The notes beneath the pieces are model-generated. The model saw only the letters and a list, made by a program, of their open reading frames with translations, made no database searches and was not told the DNA's origin. 64,000 nt of DNA, taken from Cupriavidus consociatus (GTDB taxonomy: Bacteria > Pseudomonadota > Gammaproteobacteria > Burkholderiales > Burkholderiaceae). Below are positions 44,263-53,851 of this stretch, in pieces (positions within the stretch are counted from its first letter, which is position 1; each line of letters begins with the position of its first letter). Where the stretch lies: assembly GCF_017814975.1 (NCBI RefSeq), contig NZ_JAGIQA010000014.1:1-64000 (forward strand), in the 5' to 3' direction. The translations under genes and the position numbers were made by a program.

Positions 44263-44909
44263 AGACGGATCCCCTTCGGCGTCAGCGCCCGCTGCAACCA
44301 CTGCAGGAAAGCGTCCGCCACGATGGCGAGCAGGCTGACCAGGACCGCGCCCACGGCCAGCTTGCTCATGTTGCTCTGGCTGATCGCCTGCAGGATCAGC
44401 ACCCCAAGGCCACCCGCGCCGATGATGGCGGCAATGGTGGCAACCCCGATATTCATCACCACGGCGGTACGCACCCCGCCAAGGATCACCGGCACCGCCA
44501 GCGGCAGGTCGACCAGCCGCATCCGCTGCCAGGTGGTCATGCCGATGCCGCGGCCCGCTTCCTGGATGCCGGGGTCGACATTGGCCAGCGCGGTGTAGGT
44601 GTTGCGCATGATCGGCAGCAACGAGTACAGGAACACCGCCGTCACCGCCGGCACGTAGCCGAGCGCATGGCCGAAGCGCGCGAAAATCGGGATCATCAGC
44701 CCGAACAGCGCGATCGACGGCAGCGTCAGCACGATGGTGGCCAGCGCCAGCAGCGGCGTCGCCAGCGCGCGGAAGCGCGTGATCACGATGCCCAGCGGCA
44801 CCCCGATCAGGATCGCCAGCCCCACCGCCGAGCCGACCAGCGCGAGATGCTCGCCGGTCATTTTCAGCAGCGTGGGCCAGCTGTGTTGCAGGTAAGCAAA
44901 TAGGTCCAT
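44259..44909 (-). CDS. osmW: Osmoprotectant ABC transporter permease, OsmW/YehW type (216 aa)
   Basis: An inner-membrane permease with five or so hydrophobic helices, starting MDLFAYLQHSWPTLLKMTGEHL. The BPD_transp_1 coupling loop is AGRGIGMTTWQRMRLVDLPLAVP (E-A-A-x3-G-like loop). AGGAT eight bases before ATG 44909 supports this start over an in-frame TTG at 44915. Its stop overlaps the ATPase start. It pairs with the second permease at 45913 to form the channel. Confidence 0.9.
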   Translation of the reverse strand: MDLFAYLQHSWPTLLKMTGEHLALVGSAVGLAILIGVPLGIVITRFRALATPLLALATIVLTLPSIALFGLMIPIFARFGHALGYVPAVTAVFLYSLLPIMRNTYTALANVDPGIQEAGRGIGMTTWQRMRLVDLPLAVPVILGGVRTAVVMNIGVATIAAIIGAGGLGVLILQAISQSNMSKLAVGAVLVSLLAIVADAFLQWLQRALTPKGIRL

Positions 44910-44924
44910 TCGCAAATCCTCAGA

Positions 44925-45872
44925 TCAGTCGTGGCTGCGCAGGAAGTCCTCCGCGACCTTGTCCACCGGCTGCTGGCCGATGTCCACCTTGTAGTTCATG
45001 TCGGTCATGCTCTCGTTGTCGAGCTTTGCAGCGAGTGCATTGAGCAGGCCGGCCAGTTCCGGATGCTTGTCGAGCACCGGCTTGCGCACCACCGGCACCG
45101 CGTTGTATGGCGGGAAGAAATGCAGGTCGTCTTCCAGCAGCACGAGGTCGAAGCCCTTGACGCGGCCATCCGTGGCGTAGACCAGGCCCAGCTCGACCTG
45201 GTTGTTCTTCAGGGCGGTGTAGACCAGGCCCGGGTCGAGCTGGACCACGTCGCGGCGCGAGAACGGCAGCTTGTACAGCGCCTTGAGCGGCTCCAGGCCG
45301 TCCGGGCGCGCGGCGAATTCCATGTCCACCGCGAACGGGTGGCTGGCATCGGGGCCGGCCTTGCGCATCTGCTCGGCGAACGCCGACAGCGTGGTCACGC
45401 CTTTGCCAGCGCGTTCCTTCGGCATCGCCAGCGCGTAGGTGTTGTTGATGTTGGAGGCATCCAGCCACACCAGCCCGCGCTCGCCGTCCATCTGCCGGAC
45501 GCGCTCATAGCTTTCTTTCGCGCCCAGCTTTTCCTGGACCTTGTTGAACACGATCAGCGCGGTGCCGGTGTAGTCCCAGACCACGTCGAGCTGGTTGCTC
45601 TCCATGGCCTGGCGCATCAGCGTGCTGCCCAGCCCGGCGGTCAGCTCAGTGGTGAAGCCCTTGGCGCGCAGGTACTTCGACGTGATCGACGACAGCAGCA
45701 GCTGCTCGGTAAAGTTCTTCCCGCCTACGCGGATCGGTGCCGCGGCGGCAGCGGCGGCGTGCGCTCCGGGCGCCGTGGCCAGTGCCAGCCCTGCCGCGAA
45801 CGCGGTGACGGCTGCCACCAGCATCGCGGCGCGCCGCGCGCGGCGGCGGATGAATTGCATTGGGTCTTTCAT
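44925..45872 (-). CDS. osmX: Osmoprotectant ABC transporter substrate-binding protein, OsmX/YehZ type (315 aa)
   Basis: A long basic signal peptide (MKDPMQFIRRRARRAAM, then Ala-rich to AHAAAA) is followed by the OpuAC-type binding fold: IRVGGKNFTEQLLLSSITSKYL, LDVVWDYTGTALIVF, and GLVYATDGRVKGFDL. These residues form the aromatic/acidic site for quaternary ammonium ligands in the family. AGAGGG precedes ATG 45872. It lies between the two permease genes, as in yehZYXW. Confidence 0.9.
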   Translation of the reverse strand: MKDPMQFIRRRARRAAMLVAAVTAFAAGLALATAPGAHAAAAAAAPIRVGGKNFTEQLLLSSITSKYLRAKGFTTELTAGLGSTLMRQAMESNQLDVVWDYTGTALIVFNKVQEKLGAKESYERVRQMDGERGLVWLDASNINNTYALAMPKERAGKGVTTLSAFAEQMRKAGPDASHPFAVDMEFAARPDGLEPLKALYKLPFSRRDVVQLDPGLVYTALKNNQVELGLVYATDGRVKGFDLVLLEDDLHFFPPYNAVPVVRKPVLDKHPELAGLLNALAAKLDNESMTDMNYKVDIGQQPVDKVAEDFLRSHD

Positions 45873-45912
45873 GTCGGCCCTCTTGGTAACCTTGGTAACC
45901 TTGGTCGTCGCC

Positions 45913-46629
45913 TCAGCGCGCCAGCCCGCGGCGGCGCAGGTACATCTGGCCGGCAGCGGCGAACAGCGCGTCCAGTGCCAGTGCCAGCAGCGCGGTGGCG
46001 GCCGCGCCCAGCAGCAGCAGCGGCTGGTTGTTCAGGTAAATGCCCGGGAAGATCAGCTCGCCCAGGCTGTTGGCGCCGATCAGGAACGACAGCGGCACCG
46101 TGCCGACGTTGATCACCAGCGCGATGCGGATGCCGGCCAGCATCACCGGCAGCGCGTTCGGCAGTTCCACGCGCACCAGCCGCTGCACCGGCGTCATGCC
46201 GATGCCGCGCGCCGCTTCGAGCAGCGTGGGCGAGACGTTGCGCAGCCCCTCGTAGCTGTTGCGCACGATCGGCAGCAGCGAAGCCAGCCAAAGCGCCAGG
46301 ATCGCCGGGCGCTCGCCGATGCCGAGCACTGCCAGCGCGAGTGCCAGCACCGCCAGCGACGGCACCGTATTGCCGACGTTGAAGACCTGCATCAGCCGGT
46401 CGGCCCAGCGGCGCATGCACGGGCGGCTCAGCGCGATGCCGGCCGGGATGCCGGTGGCCAGCGCGAGCGCCATCGAGATCGCGACCAGGCGCAAATGGTC
46501 GGCGACGTCGTAAATCAGGCGCTCCTGATATTTCTGAATCACATCGACGCCAATCCATGCGACCAATGCGGCGATCGCGGCAAGCGTCAGTCCTGCCCAG
46601 GCGAAAGACCGGGCCGATTGCTTTGACAT
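45913..46629 (-). CDS. osmY: Osmoprotectant ABC transporter permease, OsmY/YehY type (238 aa)
   Basis: An inner-membrane permease with about six hydrophobic helices. The conserved coupling loop AARGIGMTPVQRLVRVELPNALP follows five helices. ATG 46629 is set by AGGGGAG six bases upstream; the frame is open 109 codons further (to 46956), but that part is Arg/Pro-rich and falls in the untranslated leader. This is the first gene of the operon and is separated by 40 bases from the binding protein. Confidence 0.9.
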   Translation of the reverse strand: MSKQSARSFAWAGLTLAAIAALVAWIGVDVIQKYQERLIYDVADHLRLVAISMALALATGIPAGIALSRPCMRRWADRLMQVFNVGNTVPSLAVLALALAVLGIGERPAILALWLASLLPIVRNSYEGLRNVSPTLLEAARGIGMTPVQRLVRVELPNALPVMLAGIRIALVINVGTVPLSFLIGANSLGELIFPGIYLNNQPLLLLGAAATALLALALDALFAAAGQMYLRRRGLAR

Positions 46630-47305
46630 ACTCTCCCCTCCTGCGGCTCGAAAAGAGCGCAAGACGCCACTTCCCGATCGCGGAAAACAATATGGGCTGG
46701 TGGGTGCGGAGATGGAGGCGCCACCGGCCCGGTTCAGATTGCATTGCCGCCATGACCGGCACGATTGCCGGCGGACGGTCTGTGGGCCCTTCCGCATTGG
46801 CGGGGGAGCCCGATTGACGGGAAGCCGGCCAGTGTCCGGGCAGTCCCTGAAGCGGCGCAACCGGCGACGCATAGGCGTGGCGACCAGTTGGCCAGTGGCA
46901 GCGCAGGTATTGAGGTTTTTCGGCGCGCCGCCGATCCATCGGCCGTTGACTGGCAAGGGCTGGCGCGGGTTCGACCACCTTGCAATTCACATCAACGGAT
47001 GACAAAGAGAGCGCTATTATAGCGATCTTCTTCGATCTTGTCATCTTTCCGGTTTCCACCCCCGATTTTGCGGCAATTTTATGCTTCCGCGAGGTGTTGG
47101 CGGCACCGGTCTGAAGGGCTGGCGCCGGCCGTCACGTCGTTCCAATTTTGATAGCGGCGTGCAAAAGCATCGACCCATGGATGGAACAATCTGTTGTCTT
47201 CCCGCCCTCTACTCTTTCCCGGCCAAACCACTAAATTGACGGGGTAGCTGAAACGACGGGATCGCGCGGCACGATCGCAACGCCTCCCGCCCACAGGAGA
47301 AAGAC
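46630..47305. other. 676-base region without a convincing gene
   Basis: Only a strong minus-strand promoter (47016-47044) and the start signals of the pirin gene are seen. If that promoter drives the osmoprotectant operon, its leader would be about 380 bases. I saw no credible coding frame in it. Confidence 0.6.
47016..47044 (-). promoter_or_regulatory. Sigma-70-type promoter reading to the osmoprotectant operon
   Basis: On the minus strand ATGACA (47044-47039, five of six) and a perfect TATAAT (47021-47016) are exactly 17 bases apart. Transcription would start near 47009 and run toward osmY at 46629, leaving a leader of about 380 bases. The -10 lies inside a 13-base palindrome, CGCTATTATAGCG. 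Confidence 0.7.
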
Positions 47306-48235
47306 ATGGATACCCGTAGCCTCTTCACCACCGTTCCCGCCACCGCCGCGGAAAGCGTGCAGCGCTCGCGCACCGTGGACCGCGTCGTGCGGGGCATCGC
47401 CACGTCCGACGGCGCCGGCGTCAAGCTGACCCGCGTGCTGACGCAGAACCTGCAGCGCCGGCTGGACCCGTTCCTGATGCTCGATGCCTTCGGTACCGAC
47501 AGCAAGGACGACTACGTCGGCGGCTTCCCCGATCACCCGCACCGCGGCTTCGAGACCATCACCTACATGCTGGCCGGCCGCATGCGCCATCGCGACAGCG
47601 CCGGCAACGAAGGCCTGCTGCAGAACGGCGGCGCCCAGTGGATGGTGGCCGGCGCAGGCGTGGTGCACTCGGAAATGCCCGAGCAGGAAGACGGCCGCAT
47701 GGAAGGCTTCCAGCTCTGGCTGAACCTGCCGGCTGCGGACAAGATGACCGCGCCGTGGTACCGCGACATGCCCTCGGCCGAGATTCCGACGGTGGCGCTG
47801 GGCAATGGCGGAACGGTTCGCGTACTGGCAGGTGCCAGCCACGGCGTGGCCGGCGCGGTGACGCGCCCGGTGACCGAGCCGCTCTACCTCGACGTGCTCC
47901 TGCCGGCCGGACAGGCGTTCACGCAGGCACTGCCGGCCGGGCATAACGCCTTTGTGTACGTCTATCAGGGCGAGGTGTCGATCGGCGACGGCGATGACCG
48001 CGCGGTGGTCGAGCCCCAGCGCATGGGCGTGCTGGACAATGCCGGCACGGCCGACGGCGTGGTGGTGCGGGCTGACGCGGACGCGCGCTTCCTGCTGATC
48101 GCCGGCAAGCCGCTGAACGAGCCGATTGCGCAGTACGGCCCCTTCGTGATGAACACGCAGGAGCAGATCTACCAGACGCTGGCGGATTTCCGGGATGGGC
48201 GGTTCGCGACGATCGCGGCGGGTTCTGGGGCGTAA
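47306..48235 (+). CDS. Pirin family protein (309 aa)
   Basis: A bicupin of the pirin family: the N-terminal domain has GGFPDHPHRGFETITYMLAGRMRHRDSAGN, with the metal-binding HxH and the later E, then VAGAGVVHSEMPEQ and FQLWLNLPAADK. The C-terminal domain ends with FVMNTQEQIYQTLADF. Members act as quercetinase-like dioxygenases or as regulatory partners; here the role is unknown. AGGAGAAAG precedes ATG 47306. It stands alone between the osmoprotectant operon and the transporter operon at 48681. Confidence 0.92.
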   Translation: MDTRSLFTTVPATAAESVQRSRTVDRVVRGIATSDGAGVKLTRVLTQNLQRRLDPFLMLDAFGTDSKDDYVGGFPDHPHRGFETITYMLAGRMRHRDSAGNEGLLQNGGAQWMVAGAGVVHSEMPEQEDGRMEGFQLWLNLPAADKMTAPWYRDMPSAEIPTVALGNGGTVRVLAGASHGVAGAVTRPVTEPLYLDVLLPAGQAFTQALPAGHNAFVYVYQGEVSIGDGDDRAVVEPQRMGVLDNAGTADGVVVRADADARFLLIAGKPLNEPIAQYGPFVMNTQEQIYQTLADFRDGRFATIAAGSGA

Positions 48236-48254
48236 TTCGCCTACCGGTTTGCTC

Positions 48255-48379
48255 CCCCTCTCCCGCGCGCGGGAGAGGGGTTGGGGGAGAGGGCCGGCGC
48301 TGGCAAGTAGCAACGGCCCTCACTACGTGGGCACTCCCGCCCTCTCCCCCGCCCCTCTCCCATAAATGGGAGAGGGGCG
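48255..48379. repeat. Compound palindromic repeat, copy 1
   Basis: Two hairpins built on CCCTCTCCC/GGGAGAGGG (48255-48280 and 48351-48377) flank an outer inverted pair (GGGGGAGAGGG at 48284-48293 against CCCTCTCCCCC at 48340-48350). Similar modules occur at 53560 and 59246. Confidence 0.8.
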
Positions 48380-48414
48380 ACAACATTCGCAATCCTGACC
48401 CCATCAGCTTCGGC

Positions 48415-48450
48415 AAGCCGCCGCCTCCGCCAGGAGGCGGCGGCTTTTTT
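48415..48450 (+). terminator. Terminator after the pirin gene
   Basis: AAGCCGCCGCCTCC and GGAGGCGGCGGCTT form a long stem around GCCA, followed by six T. It lies 180 bases after the pirin stop. Confidence 0.85.
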
Positions 48451-48546
48451 CCGTGCCGTAGCCGGCATGCGACTTGCAACCTGCCTGCAACCGTTGCGGG
48501 GACTGGACACTCGCCCGTTCCGGGCCTTCCAGACCCCGCGCACTTA

Positions 48547-48552
48547 TATAAT
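48547..48552 (+). promoter_or_regulatory. -10 box before the BMP-type ABC operon
   Basis: A perfect TATAAT is 128 bases before the GTG start at 48681. No good -35 is seen, so the assignment is tentative. Confidence 0.35.
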
Positions 48553-48680
48553 TCGTCACCAATATCGAGCATCACCAGTTCATGATGAATGCTGCAATGC
48601 GTCGCGGCGATCCTGCGCCACGCACTGCCGCGCTTTGACATCCCGACGTTGCTGCCCTCACAACAACCCGAGCCGCCTCA

Positions 48681-50240
48681 GTGACATCACAAACCCCTCC
48701 CAGGCTGGCGCTCGCCCATATCAGCAAGCGCTATCCGGGCGTCGTTGCCAACGACGACGTCAGCCTTACGGTCGCCCCCGGCGAGATCCACGCCGTCCTG
48801 GGCGAGAACGGCGCCGGCAAGTCCACCCTGATGAAGATCATCTTCGGCGCCGTCCGGCCCGATGCCGGCGAGGTGCACTTCAACGGGGCGCCGGTCACGA
48901 TCAGCAGCCCGCACGATGCCCGCAACCTGGGCATCGCCATGGTGTTCCAGCATTTCTCGCTGTTCGACACGCTGACCGTGACCGAGAACATCGCGCTCGG
49001 CCTGCCGGCCAGCCAGCAAGGCAACATGAAACAGCTGGCCGAGCGCATCCGCGCCACCGCCGAGCGATACGGCCTGCCGCTGGAACCGAACCGCCACGTG
49101 CACACGCTGTCGGTCGGCGAGCGCCAGCGCGTGGAGATCGTGCGCGCGCTGCTGGCCAACCCGCAGCTGCTGATCCTGGACGAGCCCACTTCGGTGCTGA
49201 CGCCGCAGGCAGTGGAAACGCTCTTCGTCACGCTGCGCCAGCTGGCCGACGAAGGCACCAGCATCCTCTACATCAGCCACAAGCTCGACGAGATCCGCGC
49301 GCTGTGCCATCACGCCACCGTGATGCGCATGGGCAAGGTCACCGGCGTGTGCGATCCGCGCCAGGAAACCGCGGCGTCGCTGTCGCGGCTGATGATCGGC
49401 GGCGAACCGCCGCGCGAGGCGCGCGTCGCCGCCGAACGCGGCCCGGTGCGGCTGAGCGTGCAGGAACTGTCGCTGCCGCGCTCGCATGCCTTTGCCACCG
49501 AACTCGACCGCATCTCGCTTGACGTGCATGCGGGCGAGATCGTCGGCATCGCCGGCGTTTCCGGCAATGGCCAGCAGGAATTGCTCGCGGCGCTGTCGGG
49601 GGAAGACACGCGCGCCTCGCATGGCTCGGTACAGCTTGGCGGCAAGCCTGTCGGCAAGCTCGACGCGCGCCAGCGCCGACGCGCAGGGCTGGCCTTCGTG
49701 CCGGAAGAACGCCTGGGCCGTGGCGCGGTGCCGGGCATGAGCCTGTCCACCAACATCCTGCTGTCGCACCAGACGCCGCCCTACGTGCGGCAGGGCATGA
49801 TCTCGCCGCGCGCGGCGACCGGGCTCGCGGCGGCGGTGATCGACCGCTTCCGTGTCAAGGCCAGCGGGCCGGATGCGCTGGCACGCAGCCTGTCCGGCGG
49901 CAACCTGCAGAAATTCATTGTCGGCCGCGAGATCGAAAGCGGCCCGAAGGTACTGATCGTGGCGCAACCGACGTGGGGCGTGGACGTGGGCGCCGCGGCG
50001 CAGATCCATAACGAGATCCTGGCGCTGAAGGCCACCGGCTGCGCCATCCTGGTGGTGTCGGAAGAACTCGACGAGCTGTTTGCGATCTGCGACCGGCTGC
50101 ACGTGATCGCCAAGGGCCGCCTGTCGCCCCCGGTGCCGACCGTGAACGCCACGCGCGAGCAGGTCGGCCTGTGGATGAGCGGCATGTGGCAAGGCGGCCC
50201 CGCCCAGGCACGTACCGCGGAGGTGGCAAGCCATGGCTGA
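48681..50240 (+). CDS. BMP-type nucleoside/sugar ABC transporter, double ATPase (519 aa, GTG start)
   Basis: A fused two-domain ATPase of the RbsA/YufO kind. Domain 1 has Walker A GENGAGKSTLMKI (about residues 40-52), signature LSVGERQRVEIVRAL and Walker B LLILDEPTSVLTP. Domain 2 has the degenerate P-loop GVSGNGQQELLAAL and signature SLSGGNLQKFIVGREIE, as usual for this type. GTG 48681 begins TSQTPPRLALAHISKRYPG. It overlaps the next gene by eight bases and belongs to a four-gene operon with two permeases and a BMP-family lipoprotein. Nucleosides or purines are the likely cargo, by family. Confidence 0.92.
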   Translation: MTSQTPPRLALAHISKRYPGVVANDDVSLTVAPGEIHAVLGENGAGKSTLMKIIFGAVRPDAGEVHFNGAPVTISSPHDARNLGIAMVFQHFSLFDTLTVTENIALGLPASQQGNMKQLAERIRATAERYGLPLEPNRHVHTLSVGERQRVEIVRALLANPQLLILDEPTSVLTPQAVETLFVTLRQLADEGTSILYISHKLDEIRALCHHATVMRMGKVTGVCDPRQETAASLSRLMIGGEPPREARVAAERGPVRLSVQELSLPRSHAFATELDRISLDVHAGEIVGIAGVSGNGQQELLAALSGEDTRASHGSVQLGGKPVGKLDARQRRRAGLAFVPEERLGRGAVPGMSLSTNILLSHQTPPYVRQGMISPRAATGLAAAVIDRFRVKASGPDALARSLSGGNLQKFIVGREIESGPKVLIVAQPTWGVDVGAAAQIHNEILALKATGCAILVVSEELDELFAICDRLHVIAKGRLSPPVPTVNATREQVGLWMSGMWQGGPAQARTAEVASHG

Positions 50241-51342
50241 TGTGCGACGCCTCTTCCCCCGTTCCCCGCTCACGCTGGCACCGCGCGGGCTGCCGTCGCG
50301 CACCATGGCCTATGCCTCGCCGGTGGTCGCGCTGGCGCTGACGCTGCTGTTCGGCGCGCTGCTGTTCCTGGTGCTGGGCAAGGACCCGGTGGCCGCGCTC
50401 AAGGTGTTCCTGGCCGATCCGCTGCGCGACAAGCGCGCCATCGGCGAGGTGCTGCTGAAGACGGTGCCGCTGGTGCTGTGCGCGCTGGGGCTTTCGGTGT
50501 GCTACCGCGCCAATGTGTGGAACATCGGTGCCGACGGCCAGCTGATCGCCGGCGGCATCTGCGCGGGCGCCGCGGTGCTGTATTTCGACGTGCCGGGACA
50601 GGCCATGAACGGCACCGTGGTGCTGGTGCTGGCGTCGCTTGCCGGCATCGTCGGCGGCATGGCGTGGGCTTCGCTCACTGCGCTGCTGAAGGACAGGTTC
50701 AATGCCAACGAGATCCTGGTCTCGCTGATGCTCACCTATATCGCGCAGCAACTGCTGCTGTGGGTGGTCAACGGGCCGCTGAAGGATCCTAACGGCATGA
50801 ATTTCCCGCAGTCCAAGGTGTTCTCGTCCGAGTTCCTGCTGCCCAACCTGATGTCGGGCTCGCGCCTGCACGCCGGCTTTGCGGTGATGCTGGTGCTGGT
50901 GGCGGTGATGACGGTGTTCGTGTTCCGCAGCTTTGCCGGCTATCGCCTGCAGGTCGGCGGCACCGCACCCGCGGCGGCGCGCTACGCGGGCTTTTCGGCG
51001 CGCAGCGCATTGTGGAGCGCGCTATTGATCTCGGGCGCGACCGCGGGGCTGGCAGGCGCGTTTGAAGTGGTCGGCCCGATCGGCCAGCTGCTGCCGTCGA
51101 TCTCGCCGGGCTACGGCTTCACCGCGATCATCGTCGCGTTTATCGGGCGGCTGCACCCGGTCGGCACCGTCTTCGGCGGCATCATGATGTCGCTGTTCTA
51201 TATCGGCGGCGAGATGGCGCAATCGCGCCTGGGCCTGCCTTCGGCCATAGGCTGGGTGTTCCAGGGCATGCTGCTGTTCTTCCTGCTGGCCTGCGACACC
51301 CTGATCGAAAACCGCCTGCGCTGGCGCGCCACCACGGCCTGA
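50233..51342 (+). CDS. BMP-type ABC transporter permease, YufP-like (369 aa)
   Basis: An inner-membrane permease of the BPD_transp_2 family with eight to ten hydrophobic segments. Recognisable stretches are SVCYRANVWNIGADGQLIAGG, FNANEILVSLMLTYIAQQLLLW and SPGYGFTAIIVAFIGRLHPVG. It overlaps the ATPase by eight bases and is followed 18 bases later by the second permease. These permeases form a heterodimeric channel with YufQ-like partners. Confidence 0.92.
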   Translation: MADVRRLFPRSPLTLAPRGLPSRTMAYASPVVALALTLLFGALLFLVLGKDPVAALKVFLADPLRDKRAIGEVLLKTVPLVLCALGLSVCYRANVWNIGADGQLIAGGICAGAAVLYFDVPGQAMNGTVVLVLASLAGIVGGMAWASLTALLKDRFNANEILVSLMLTYIAQQLLLWVVNGPLKDPNGMNFPQSKVFSSEFLLPNLMSGSRLHAGFAVMLVLVAVMTVFVFRSFAGYRLQVGGTAPAAARYAGFSARSALWSALLISGATAGLAGAFEVVGPIGQLLPSISPGYGFTAIIVAFIGRLHPVGTVFGGIMMSLFYIGGEMAQSRLGLPSAIGWVFQGMLLFFLLACDTLIENRLRWRATTA

Positions 51343-51360
51343 GCGGAGCAGACAAAACAC

Positions 51361-52281
51361 ATGGAACAACTCGCTCCCCTCATCGCCACCGCCATCAACG
51401 CCGGCACGCCGCTGCTGCTGGCGGCGCTGGGCCTGCTGATCAACGAGCGCTCGGGCGTGCTCAACCTGGGCGCCGAAGGCATGATGCTGGTCGCGGCGGT
51501 GGCCGGCTTCATGGTCGGCTACCAGACCCAGTCGCCGATGCTCGGCTTTGCTGCCGGCGCGCTGGCCGGCATGCTGATGGCCACGCTGTTCTCATGGCTG
51601 GCGCTGGTGCTGGCCACCAACCAGGTCGCCACCGGCCTGGCGCTGTCGATCTTCGGCACCGGGCTGTCGGCCTTCATGGGCCAGCGCTTCGTCGGCCATG
51701 CCATGCCGGCGCAGGCCAAGGCCGTGCCCGGGCTGGCCGACCTGCCCTTCGTCGGTCCGGCGTTCTTCCAGCATCACTGGATGGTGTACTTCAGCCTGCT
51801 GCTGTGCCTTGCCATCATGTGGTTCCTGTTCCGCACGCGCGCGGGCCTGACGCTGCGCGCGATCGGCGAATCGCCGGAATCCGCGCACGCGCTGGGCTAT
51901 CCGGTGCGCACCATCCGCTTCGGCGCGTTGCTGTTCGGCGGCGCCTGCTGCGGGCTGGCGGGCGCCTACCTGTCGCTGGTCTATACCCCGATGTGGGTCG
52001 AGAACCTGGTCGCCGGGCGCGGCTGGATCGCGCTGGCGCTGACCACCTTCGCCACCTGGCGCCCCGGCCGCGTGCTGATCGGCGCGTGGCTGTTCGGCGG
52101 CGTGACGATCCTGCAGTTCTACCTGCAGGGCATCGGCGTATCGGTGCCGTCGCAGTTCCTGTCGATGCTGCCGTACGCGGCCACCATCGTGGTGCTGGCG
52201 CTGATCTCGCGCAACCCGGCGTGGATACGACTGAACATGCCGGCATCGCTGGGCAAGCCGTTCCGGCCCGGCAATGCCTGA
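51361..52281 (+). CDS. BMP-type ABC transporter permease, YufQ-like (306 aa)
   Basis: An inner-membrane permease with about eight hydrophobic helices; the start [23 protein letters not shown] and [20 protein letters not shown] are diagnostic of the YufQ branch. Later blocks include [17 protein letters not shown], the usual coupling region, and [15 protein letters not shown]. It follows the first permease closely and is followed 55 bases later by the binding lipoprotein. Confidence 0.92.
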   Translation: MEQLAPLIATAINAGTPLLLAALGLLINERSGVLNLGAEGMMLVAAVAGFMVGYQTQSPMLGFAAGALAGMLMATLFSWLALVLATNQVATGLALSIFGTGLSAFMGQRFVGHAMPAQAKAVPGLADLPFVGPAFFQHHWMVYFSLLLCLAIMWFLFRTRAGLTLRAIGESPESAHALGYPVRTIRFGALLFGGACCGLAGAYLSLVYTPMWVENLVAGRGWIALALTTFATWRPGRVLIGAWLFGGVTILQFYLQGIGVSVPSQFLSMLPYAATIVVLALISRNPAWIRLNMPASLGKPFRPGNA

Positions 52282-52336
52282 TCGCTATTTCTGACGGAAA
52301 TCCCAGAGCTACCAACAATTCACACAAGGAGAAATC

Positions 52337-53482
52337 ATGATCGTCACGCGCAGGAAGACCCTGGCGGCGCTGGCCGCCACCGCAGTGCTGGCCCTGGCCG
52401 GCTGCGGCAAGAAGGAAGCCGACAAGCCTGCCGAGACCGCCGGCGCCGCTTCCGCGCCCGCTGCCGGGCAGGCGGCCGAACCGCTCAAGGTCGCCTTCGT
52501 CTATATCGGCCCGGTCGGCGATGCCGGCTGGACCTACGCGCATGACAACGGCCGCAAGGCCGTGGAAGAAAAGTTCGGCAACAAGGTCAAGACCACCTTT
52601 GTCGAGAACGTGCCGGAGTCCGCCGCCGACGCCGAGCGCGTGTTCCGCGACCTGGCCAGCCAGGGCAACAAGCTGATCTTCGGCACCACCTTCGGCTACA
52701 TGGAGTCGATGCTCAAGGTCGCCAGGGAATTCCCGGACGTGAAGTTCGAGCACGCCACCGGCTTCAAGACCGCTGACAACATGGCCCAGTACGACGTGCG
52801 CACCTATGAAGGTGCGTACCTGGCAGGCGTGGTCGCCGGCAAGATGAGCAAGACCGGCAAGATGGGCGTGGTCGCGTCGGTGCCCATCCCCGAGGTGATC
52901 CGCAATATCGACTCGTTCACGCTGGGCGCGCGCAGCGTCAACCCCAACGCCACGGTCAAGGTGGTGTGGGTCAACAAGTGGTTCGATCCGGGCAAGGAGC
53001 GCGAAGCCGCGACCACGCTGATCGGCCAGGGCGTCGACATGCTGATGCAGAATACCGACTCCGCCGCCGTGGTGCAGACCGCGCAGGAGAAGGGTGTGCA
53101 TGCCTTCGGCTGGGACAGCGACATGACCAAGTTCGGCGACAAGGCCCACCTGGCCGCGTCGGTGATCTCGTGGGGCGTCTACTACAACAAGGTGGTGGAA
53201 GACGTGCTGAACAACCAATGGAAGAACAGCACCACGTGGTGGGGCCTGAAGGAAGGCATGATCGACCTGAAGTCGTTCAACGCGGTCGTGCCGGAAGATG
53301 TGAAGAAGCTGGTCGAGGAGCGCAAGAAGGGCATTGCCGATGGCAGCGCGCCGATCTGGAAGGGTCCGATCAAGGACAACACCGGGAACGAGCAGCTGGC
53401 GAAGGATCAGGTCGCGGATGACAAGTTCCTGCACGGCGTGAAGTTCTATGTCGAGGGTGTGGAAGGGAAGATCCCGGGGTGA
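52337..53482 (+). CDS. BMP family ABC transporter substrate-binding lipoprotein (381 aa)
   Basis: A lipoprotein signal (MIVTRRKTLAALAATAVLA) ends in the lipobox LAGC at residue 23, so it is anchored on the outer face of the inner membrane. The BMP fold follows: VAFVYIGPVGDAGWTYAHDNGRKAV, LIFGTTFGYMESMLKVAREFPDV, and HAFGWDSDMTKFG near the ligand pocket. BMP-type proteins bind purine nucleosides or related ligands. ACAAGGAGAAATC precedes ATG 52337. It closes the operon. After the stop, the region to 53850 holds repeats only. Confidence 0.93.
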   Translation: MIVTRRKTLAALAATAVLALAGCGKKEADKPAETAGAASAPAAGQAAEPLKVAFVYIGPVGDAGWTYAHDNGRKAVEEKFGNKVKTTFVENVPESAADAERVFRDLASQGNKLIFGTTFGYMESMLKVAREFPDVKFEHATGFKTADNMAQYDVRTYEGAYLAGVVAGKMSKTGKMGVVASVPIPEVIRNIDSFTLGARSVNPNATVKVVWVNKWFDPGKEREAATTLIGQGVDMLMQNTDSAAVVQTAQEKGVHAFGWDSDMTKFGDKAHLAASVISWGVYYNKVVEDVLNNQWKNSTTWWGLKEGMIDLKSFNAVVPEDVKKLVEERKKGIADGSAPIWKGPIKDNTGNEQLAKDQVADDKFLHGVKFYVEGVEGKIPG

Positions 53483-53851
53483 TGGGTGCGCCAAAGCCGC
53501 CCGGACTCGCCTAGGCAGAGTGCACCAAAGCCGCTCGAGCTGGCCTAAGCAAGGTGTTCTCCCTCTCCCCTCACGGGGAGAGGGTTGGGGTGAGGGGCGG
53601 TTTGGCGAGGAACCACATTAAGCGAGGCCAACGGTTCTAACCCACCTGCCTCAGCCTTTGACCCTCCCGCCCTCACCCCCGGCCCCTTTCCCACGTCATG
53701 GGAGAGGGGAGAAAACCGCGGGCATCAGAAGCCGCGATATCACTGCTTCTCCCATCACATTCCACCCGCGGAACTTGAAGCCGTCAACAACGGCCCAAGC
53801 TATCTGCGTATGCGCCAGTGTCAGGCGCGCGCCATGTGAAGGAGGCCTCTC
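53483..53851. other. Intergenic region of 369 bases with palindromic repeats
   Basis: This holds copy 2 of the compound palindrome and no credible gene. GAAGGAGG just before 53852 is the ribosome-binding site of the next gene. Confidence 0.65.
53560..53709. repeat. Compound palindromic repeat, copy 2
   Basis: Left hairpin CCCTCTCCCC/GGGGAGAGGG (53560-53584), then TTGGGGTGAGGGG (53585-53597) matched by CCCTCACCCCCG (53670-53681), then a right hairpin CCCCTTTCCCA/TGGGAGAGGGG (53683-53709). The architecture is the same as copy 1. Confidence 0.8.

Noticed and set aside
46630..46956. N-terminal extension of the osmoprotectant permease
   Set aside because: The in-frame stretch is Arg/Pro/Ser-rich without membrane helices and precedes a strong AGGGGAG/ATG.
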